A stretch of 64,000 nt of DNA from Melieria omissa (Eukaryota; Arthropoda; Insecta; Diptera; Ulidiidae), in contig CAXARI010000107.1 of NCBI GenBank assembly GCA_963971225.1, positions 62,001 through 126,000 of the forward strand, given 5' to 3'. The notes under the pieces are model-generated. The model ran no database searches, was not told the DNA's origin, and worked only from the letters and a program-made list of their open reading frames with translations. This document shows positions 56,583 through 64,000 of this stretch, piece after piece (the first letter of the stretch is position 1; every line of letters starts with the position of its first letter). The translations under genes were made by a program, and so were the position numbers.

Positions 56583-57134
56583 CACTACTCGACACGAAAA
56601 ATGCTCCTAAAAACAAAAGTATTTTTTAGACTAATTTTCGGCTGCTGAACACGAAACTGAAAATCAAAAAATTTTCTTAAGAAGCGTTTTTCCCCTCTTA
56701 TTTCAGTTATGAGCACATATCTCGTTAACCGATCATCCGACTAACACTTGTGGCCCGTTGTTCAGAAGGTAATTACTACCTATATAGGTATATATATATA
56801 TATACCTATATAGGTATATATATATATATATAATAACTAACCTCTCCAACGATATATAGATTGTCAAAATCAGATGAGATTTGGGGAAGTAACTGACGGA
56901 GAAAGTTGTAAAAAAGTGAATTTTTCGACCGATTTCAAAAATCATAAAATTTCCAATACTTGTGGTGTGCTCATAACTGAAATAAGAGGGGGAAAACGTG
57001 TTTTTCAAAGATTTTTCGAAAACGCTTCTTAAGAAAATTTTTTGATTTTCAGTTTCGTGTTCAGCAGCCGAACATTAGTCTAAAAAATACTTTTGTTTTT
57101 AGGAGCACGCGATGAACCCATTTTTTGTGAGTGA
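56583..57134. mobile_element. Short nested copy of the CACTA-like foldback
   Basis: Starts tta-cactactcgacacgaaaa and ends with the inverted arm at 56975-57134. Both arms match the outer element's ends. It contains an AT-rich cruciform (56778-56832, ctatataggtatat repeats). Confidence 0.6.
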
Positions 57135-57397
57135 TTTTTAGTGAGTGATTCAATTGATTGAACATTATTAATAATTGATTAATAATTGATTAAACATTAA
57201 AATAGTAATTCTGTATCGAAATAATATTGCCTTGTGGTGGGTAACATTGCGTCTTGTGTTGGGTAACATCAGTGGCGTCCCCAGGATTTCGGGAAGGGGG
57301 GGGATATGCAAAAAATCCAGTTTAACGCCATTTTTATACTTTCATCTTTGCGTATTATTTTTAATATATGTTGAATAAAATTGTATACATATATGTA

Positions 57398-57977
57398 TAC
57401 TAGGGCGGGTTAATTTTTTTTTGATGAAGCGTATAGCAAAAACGTAATCTATAGGTGATTCTGAGAAATTTTGCTCAAGAGACCATAGCTCTATGTCGGA
57501 TTTGGGGCCCCCCCAAAATTTCAAAATAGATATTTTTCAATATATACATAGAATAATTTAATTAAATTCGTCATAAAATCGGATAGAGTTATAGTGGATT
57601 TCTCCATCTGAGCTTGTTTGAAAGGTATTTTTATCACCTTTCAGAATCTGATACCAATATTTTTTTTTTTTTTTTAGTAGACATATTAGGAATTTTTGGT
57701 CGAAAAATTGCCTAAAATGAACTTTTAACTAATAAATTCCGAATTTTCTTCCTTTTTGTAGGAAAATCGATCTGAAAAAATCAACATTTTCAAGGTTTCA
57801 ACAAAAAAACACTTTTTTTACATTTTTAATTCAATTTATTTTTAAATTTTGGGGGGCTCCAAATCCGACTTAGAGCTATGGTCTCTTGAGCAAAATTTCT
57901 CAGAATCACCTACAGATTACGTTTTTGCTATACGCTTCATCAAAAAAAATCGTTCCATACAATTTGACCTGCCCTAA
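57398..57977. mobile_element. Hairpin MITE with ~110-bp arms
   Basis: ctagggcgggttaa...gatgaagcgtatagcaaaaacg...gattctgagaaattttgctc...ccatagctctatgtcgga (57398-57510) is inverted at 57850-57977. TA-rich flanks; class uncertain. Confidence 0.75.
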
Positions 57978-58419
57978 TGTATACATATAACATAAACTTC
58001 TTAAACCAACAACTTTTAGTGACATGTATTTTAAAGTCATAAAATCCCAACTAAAAAATTCAACTTTGTTTTGAGTTATTACATATTGAAAACACCTTCT
58101 AAAAGAATTACGAAAAACTCAAAAGACGTATTTTAAAAAGCATAACACACCAGCTATGTAAAAGAAATCCAACATTTACAAAAAGGGTGACGATCTGAAA
58201 TTTAATTATGATAGAGTTGACCATGTTTCCATGTTTACACACAATTCACCAAAAAAATGTAAGCGAATTTTTTTTTCAAATATCAACAGCTGATGCAGGG
58301 TTGGCATGAAGCCTGCGTTTGATTACTACCTTGGTAAATAGTCGATACTTTTGGGAACACTGAAAATACAACTATTCTGCGAGAACAAATGCAATGCTGA
58401 TTTTTTTAATCATTTATTC

Positions 58420-59770
58420 TTAACACTTCTGCGGGCATCCGGTTCTGGCCAGACCATATTGAACTTTGGATCCACTTTAGTAATGTTGTAATTAAGCTAT
58501 CGAGCTCATATTTCATGATATCCTTAACTGATCCTTTCTAAGCACAAAACCCAAAACCATGGCATGCATTTTCATACAAAATTGCCAGATATTTTCAGTA
58601 TTTTTTTTGTTATTTTCGACGTAATTATTGTCAGAATTGTTTATAAATATTTTTTTATTTTATATATATTTTTAACTAGGCTTTTCCATCTGACCCGATT
58701 TGAAGCATTTTTTTCGTGCCACCCCGTTAATAGTGACATAAATTAGCTGACGCAAAATGTACCTGGTTCAAGTGTTTTTCATTCGCCTTGGCTTTTATTT
58801 TCTTTGGGTTAATAAATTTGAATTTTTCTTGGAAAATAATATTGGAACATATTCAAAATTAATACTTATCCATTGTATTCATGGTTATGTCCGTGTTTTG
58901 GTGTCAATTCAATTATAATCCTGAAGTGAAGGAAGCATTTGTGGTCTTGTCGAGTCTGGTTTTTTATCAATTCGATTGGGTGTTTTCTGTGGCAGAGATG
59001 AAAGGAAGGAAATGCTATTTTGAGGATCAGGTGGACATTGTTTTTGAACTTCGACGCTGGAGTTAAATCAGAGAAGAAAATTTCTCTAAAAAAATTGTCT
59101 AAGCAATAGCGGAAACTAATGCTTTAGAGCAAAGAATTTAAGATATTAAATAATTTGCTGCTAGAGGTAATAATAACGGTGCTGCCAGTTTCACGCTTTC
59201 TTTTGGCCCTGAACAAAACGAAGCTTCTGATACTGATAGAAAAAATGGTCGTTTAGATAGTTCAATGTGAAGATAGCGACACCGAAGGCGACAAGGAGAT
59301 AGATATCCGGCCAGTTCAGCATGAACAATAACATGTTGAGCGTGTTTTGCATATTTTTCTTTGGCAAAGCAGTTCAAAATTATTGACAGTGCAGGAATCC
59401 AGAAATAGATATATCAAAACGCGATTTGTGTGTGTCGAATGTAAAATCTCAATGTGGTTTAGTCATGATACTGCATTACATTGTTGAAATAATTGCATTG
59501 GTCAAGTAGTTGAAGTAGATCCATAAGTAACGTATTTTACATTAATAAATTTTTTTTTTATTTTCTTGCTTTACTGTCGTTTTTTTTTATTTCAAAATTA
59601 ATTCATTGAAGTTGAAACTCGCTATTTACTTAATTATTCTAGGCAAGCAAAAGAAATTATTGTGTTCACACTTTCTGATTTTTTTATATCATTAACAACA
59701 ATCCTTGACTATCCTCTTGCTCACATCATGGTCTGGCCAGATCATGGGAGGTTCAATTATTAGGTTTTAA
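58420..59770 (+). mobile_element. piggyBac-like element remnant
   Basis: TTAA edges (58420-, 59767-59770) with inverted ctggccagaccat at 58449-58462 and 59729-59742. Near 59407-59510 the + strand reads RYIKTRFVCVECKISMW...HCstopNNC, resembling the Cys-rich C-terminal domain of piggyBac transposases. Stops throughout. Confidence 0.5.
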
Positions 59771-59917
59771 GTGGGTGATTACAGAAGAGATAAAGCAAAT
59801 AGTAAAAATGTTTCACAATTCCATATTGTTATATCAAATTGCATAAATGAATTCTTCGACCAAGGGGGGGGATCCATCCCCCTAATCCCCCCCCCTGGGG
59901 ACGCCACTGGGTAACAT

Positions 59918-60954
59918 TATTCTTTTGCCTTCTTAACAAGATTGTAGGATGGATAAACGTTTAAGTTTATACCCTTCAGCTGCTGTCTCATCATGTTATA
60001 CTGGTGCACGCTCAAATGGGCATTGACTATTAGTCCCAAAGCCGCTTCTGCTGTGAGCTATCTGACTGTTGTTTTTTATAATGAAATACGCGAGATGGCG
60101 ATTCTAAGGCGATGCAAATTGACGAAGAAAACCAACTAAAGGAAGAGGAGAAGCTACTGATTAACGCAATCGAGGCCCACAAATCAGCAATGTTGCTGCT
60201 AAGTTTCAGTAAAGAAATGGACTGCGCTTGAACCAGATTTAAATTATATGGGCGGTGCCACGCCTCCTTATTCAATACTCCCACACTGTTCTCTGTTGAA
60301 AGAAAAAATGGTGGGTTCGTACTAAGTTTCAGTTCAGTTCAAGTTCAGCGAAATATTTGAGTCACAAAGTCACGCCCTTTGTCCAACGCCCATTAAATCT
60401 TACCAGTAGAATGACTCATCTATGGGACGACGCCATACTAAATTTCAATGCTGTGCACCTTACAATTTCGAAGATATTCAATTATTAAGGTTTGGCTTGT
60501 ATGGTGTCACGCACCTCGTCCAATACTCGCCCCATTCGCCCTGTCGACGGACATGACTTAATAGTAACTTCTTACTGAATTTCATTGCTGTTTGACTAAT
60601 GGTTCCAAAGTTATCGTCTGATAATTTTCAGAATTCACGGCAATATGGAAGGGATTTTCCGACTTTACCAATAGATTTTCCGGAAATTTCTTTTCGCACG
60701 AACCTGAACTGCCTCAATACTAATTTAACAAAAACAACTCCATGGAAATCGGCCGGTCCGTTTGAGCGTGTTGCGCTTACATACATACATCCACTTTCTT
60801 TATATATATAGATGGCAACCCTACTTGAAAGTAGGCGGACCATGCCCATATGCATACCAGTTCTCAGGTGAAACACCAGCAGTATCTGTACAAAATTTCA
60901 CGACGATATCATTACGCATTCAAGAGTTATTAATTAAGTTCCGCTAGATTGACC
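59918..60954. repeat. Non-coding repeat, possibly Helentron/mini-me-like
   Basis: Near-identical over 59918-60520 to 63412-64000. Contains a 39-codon frame (60112-60231, MQIDEENQLKEEEKLL) and, at 60778-60812, tacatacatacat followed by ctttctttatatatatag, a combination common in dipteran mini-me/Helentron-type repeats. Identity uncertain. Confidence 0.4.
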
Positions 60955-61164
60955 ATTTGACACACTGTGCATCGCGGTTGTGGAATGGTTTCCCTGCGGA
61001 TATTTTCCCCAGCACTTATGATCTCGATGGGTTCAAGTCGAGAGTCCATAACTACTTCTCTCAAAACCCTATCTCCTAACCCTTATATCCTTTCTGAACC
61101 AACGCAATGCCTCGCATTAATAGGGGTCATCCCCTGCGCGTTTGTTGATTGAAAAAAAAAAAAA
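60955..61164 (+). mobile_element. Jockey-like 3' end with poly-A
   Basis: The residues LWNGFPADIFPS and DGFKSRVHNYF are typical of the C-terminal end of jockey-group RT proteins; poly-A at 61152-61165. A short catttg occurs on both sides. Confidence 0.6.
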
Positions 61165-61422
61165 ACATTTGGATGGGTCTCGGAAAAATTAAAAAATTTT
61201 TTCGCACGATGTAATAAATGAAAAGTTGGTATTTTCACTCCGTGCGTTATAACTTTGTCATTTTTCTTTCAATTCTATTGATGTTAGGCTTAATATGTGC
61301 TCAAATAATATATCTTTCATATTGTATCTTAAAACCAGAGGAGCTCATTTATTTTATCTATAAAAAAACCATTCAAAAACAATCGTTATAATGTTGGAAA
61401 GGTTAGTTAATTACCTTCAGCC

Positions 61423-62052
61423 TAATTACCGACAGCTAATCTTCTCCAACAACTATCAACAGGAAATCGAGTAATAGTAGACAGATTGGCAAGGGAGGGA
61501 GCTGGAAAGCGACCATTTGGACCCGAACCGATCTTAGGTGTCAGCAAATCTCATTACAAAGGTTGTATTAAGCAAGAATACTTGATCAAAGCAAATGCAA
61601 GATGGTCAAAATCAATTGGTATGGAATGTACCAAAGCCTTTTTCCCGCGATACTCAAGCAGAAATGCAAAGTTTCTCCTACGCTTGAGCAGACCGGAACT
61701 AAAACTCATGACAGGAGTAATCAGCGGACACTGTCTGCTAAACAAACATAAGACCCGTCTGAAATTAACAGACAGTGAAATATGTAGATTTTGCATGGAG
61801 GATGACGAGACTTCCATACACCTGATAACTGAATGCCCGGCCTTAGTCCATGCAAGAAAGCAGGCACTAGGCAAGGAAATATTACAGACTACTCATCTGT
61901 CTGAAATTGATCTCGCAAGAATTAAAATGTTCTTTGAGAAAATAGGAGGAAATAGTCTCTTCCAGTACTGAACTCGGGCAAGGCACAATAGTTCAAAATG
62001 AACGCAGTGCCATAGACAGCCAATGTCTAGCCCCAATCAATCTTAATCTTAA
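61423..62052 (+). mobile_element. 5'-truncated LOA-like element related to LOA-C
   Basis: Flanked by ttaattaccttc (61411-61422, 62053-62064). The open frame to TGA at 61969-61971 carries VDRLAREGAGKRPFGPEP, ISGHCLLNKHK and CRFCMEDDETSIHLITEC, parallel to LOA-C ORF2 but diverged. Tail (AATCTT)n. Inserted in the right arm of the CACTA-like foldback. Confidence 0.87.
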
Positions 62053-62454
62053 TCTTAATTACCTTCTGAACGTCGGGTCACATGTGTTAGTCGGATGGTT
62101 GGTTTACGAGATATGTGCTCATAACTGAAATAAGAGGGGAAAAAGTGTTTTTCGAAGATTTGTCGAAAACGCTTCTCAAGAAAATTTTTTGATTTTCAGT
62201 TTCGTGTTCAGCAGCCGAAAATTAGTCTAAAAAATACTTTTAGTTTTAGGAGCATTTTTCGTGTCGCGTAGTGTAATCGAAAAAGCTATTTTCGAGCATT
62301 AAAATTCTGATTAGTGAAAAAACTAATATGGAAAAATTATTTGCGAACATGAAAATTCATAAAACCAAATTTTGTTATGGAAACACATACGTTTAGTTCA
62401 CACTTTGTGCAGTATGCTTGGGTTTCAGACTTAAATCCTAGTAGTTTCCGTGTG

Positions 62455-62914
62455 TTTTTTCAAGATTTGTCCGTAAATGTACACCAATGACCAACATTGT
62501 CGTATCGAACGTCATCCGGAAGTATGTAAACCTTCTTTGGTTTGGGCTGTGGGGCGGTCATCGGTCTACCCGCTTGCCTCTTCTCCGAACTGGTATCAAT
62601 CGCGCTTAGTGATTCAGCCACTTCTGTGCGAAACTTTGGGTTCCTCGTCCTCCCTTATTCAAACGATGAAAAAGAACATATGCATTTACCATGGCTATAT
62701 CCATGATAAGAAAAAAAATTCGATTGGTCCACTTCCTGGTTTTTACGTGAATATGATAACGGCTTATCATCCCGTCCATGAAGTCAACTCCTCCATATGT
62801 CGGTAGTTTTGCTTTTCCGTCCCATCTTATTACTTTAACCCTACTGTCATAACGTACGTCTGCGAGACGTATGCTCTTTTTACGTTTTGCGCTCTCTTCC
62901 ACAATTGTTCTCAC
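62455..62914 (-). pseudogene. piggyBac-type transposase fragment
   Basis: The minus-strand frame 62914-62606 contains GGVDFMDGMISRYHIHVKTRKWTNRIFF and DIAMVNAYVLFHR, the DDE-end region of piggyBac transposases; the third catalytic Asp lies in GGVDFMD. A shift near 62620 leads to KRQAGRPMTAPQPKPKKVY...WCTF and a stop near 62460. N-terminal half absent. Confidence 0.82.
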
Positions 62915-62948
62915 AGCAAATTCAAATTGTCAGTTATCTCAGTAACCG

Positions 62949-64000
62949 ATCTCGTAAACCGATCATCCGACTAACACTTGTGGCCCGTTGTTCAGAAGGT
63001 AATTACTACTATGAGATTTGGGGAAGTAACTGACGGAGAAAGTTGTAAAAAAGTGAATTTTTCGACCGATTTCAAAAATCATAAAATTTCCAATACTTGT
63101 GGTGTGCTCATAACTGAAATAAGAGGGGGAAAACGTGTTTTTCAAAGATTTTTCGAAAACGCTTCTTAAGAAAATTTTTTGATTTTCAGTTTCGTGTTCA
63201 GCAGCCGAACATTAGTCTAAAAAATACTTTTGTTTTTAGGAGCACGCGATGAACCCATTTTTTGTGAGTGATTTTTAGTGAGTGATTCAATTGATTGAAC
63301 ATTATTAATAATTGATTAATAATTGATTAAACATTAAAATAGTAATTCTGTATCGAAATAATATTGCCTTGTGGTGGGTAACATTGCGTCTTGTGTTGGG
63401 TAACATTATTCTTTTGCCTTCTTAACAAGATTGTAGGATGGATAAACGTTTAAGTTTATACCCTTCAGCTGCTGTCTCATCATGTTATACTGGTGCACGC
63501 TCAAATGGGCATTGACTATTAGTCCCAAAGCCGCTTCTGCTGTGAGCTATCTGACTGTTGTTTTTTATAATGAAATACGCGAGATGGCGATTCTAAGGCG
63601 ATGCAAATTGACGAAGAAAACCAACTAAAGGAAGAGGAGAAGCTACTGATTAACGCAATCGAGGCCCACAAATCAGCAATGTTGCTGCTAAGTTTCAGTA
63701 AAGAAATGGACTGCGCTTGAACCAGATTTAAATTATATGGGCGGTGCCACGCCTCCTTATTCAATACTCCCACACTGTTCTCTGTTGAAAGAAAAAATGG
63801 TGGGTTCGTACTAAGTTTCAGTTCAGTTCAAGTTCAGCGAAATATTTGAGTCACAAAGTCACGCCCTTTGTCCAACGCCCATTAAATCTTACCAGTAGAA
63901 TGACTCATCTATGGGACGACGCCATACTAAATTTCAATGCTGTGCACCTTACAATTTCGAAGATATTCAATTATTAAGGTTTGGCTTGTATGGTGTCACG
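62949..64000. repeat. Local duplication of 56720-57269 plus 59910-60520
   Basis: Direct copy beginning tctcgt.aaccgatcatccg. It lacks the AT cruciform segment (56778-56870) and the 2.64-kb hAT insert, otherwise near-identical, and runs off the window. Confidence 0.88.

Larger units (their letters stand above)
57270..59909. mobile_element. hAT-type insertion, 2.64 kb, with verified empty site
   Basis: Ends CAGTGGCGTCCCCAGG and complement. The 8-bp duplication ggtaacat is at 57262-57269 and 59910-59917. The duplicate region at 63400 reads tgggtaacattattc with no insert, confirming the boundaries. No hAT transposase was recognised; the interior holds a hairpin MITE and piggyBac debris. Confidence 0.9.
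55523..62273. mobile_element. CACTA-like foldback element
   Basis: Ends CACTAC[T/G]CGACA (55523- and complement to 62273), flanked by taa on both sides (55520-55522, 62274-62276). The left arm 55523-56095 is inverted at 61155-62273, interrupted there by a LOA fragment; shared blocks include cctaaaaacaaaagtattttttag and gacccatccaaatg. A CACT terminus and 3-bp duplication fit CMC/EnSpm, but no transposase is present. The interior is filled with other elements. Confidence 0.6.

Noticed and set aside
60030..60284. 84-codon minus-strand frame, identical at 63519-63773, as a conserved gene
   Set aside because: Identity is explained by the recent local duplication; Ser-rich antisense frame without domain.

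Overview
The window is a transposable-element-on-transposable-element stretch of an insect genome. I found no host protein-coding gene, rRNA or credible functional tRNA in it. Errantivirus, LOA/R1-like, jockey, RTE, BEL, gypsy, P, hAT and piggyBac families occur together with tRNA-derived SINEs that share a core ending in AAACTGTAGGTCCC. This mix fits a higher fly (Schizophora); the SINE core and the yoyo-like errantivirus make a tephritid fruit fly the best guess, but that is inference from memory of the families.

Layout. 1-7.6 kb: a minus-strand LOA-like non-LTR retrotransposon (LOA-A) fused at 5924/5925 to a second ORF1 from a related element. 7.6-13.7 kb: a minus-strand gypsy-type element (gypsy#1) broken by a TTAA MITE and a SINE. 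14.3-16.4 kb: a decayed P-family element (P1) carrying another TTAA MITE.

16.4-40 kb: a nest. A hAT remnant (16413-39974) was split by a P-family element (P2, 16673-39090, 31-bp terminal repeats identical at both ends). P2 holds LOA-B (near-identical to LOA-A), a young errantivirus (25265-32329, identical LTRs), a foldback MITE containing a jockey fragment, and an RTE element (35836-38923).

40-47 kb: a gypsy fragment abutting a BEL/Pao element that is itself split by a short, recent LTR element (42355-45625). 47-49 kb: a pogo/Tigger-like remnant, an RTE tail and a hairpin. 49.1-54.5 kb: LOA-C, nearly intact, with one in-frame TGA in ORF2. 55.5-62.3 kb: a CACTA-like foldback carrying a 2.64-kb hAT-type insertion (with piggyBac debris) plus LOA and jockey tails. 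62.9-64.0 kb: a local duplicate that preserves the pre-insertion empty site of that hAT.

Relative order of events can be read from the nesting: P1 and the hAT are older; P2 entered the hAT; LOA-B, the errantivirus and RTE then entered P2. Most retroelement sequence by length lies on the minus strand. Coordinates of element ends come from target-site duplications and terminal repeats read by eye; identities are qualitative because no alignment could be run.
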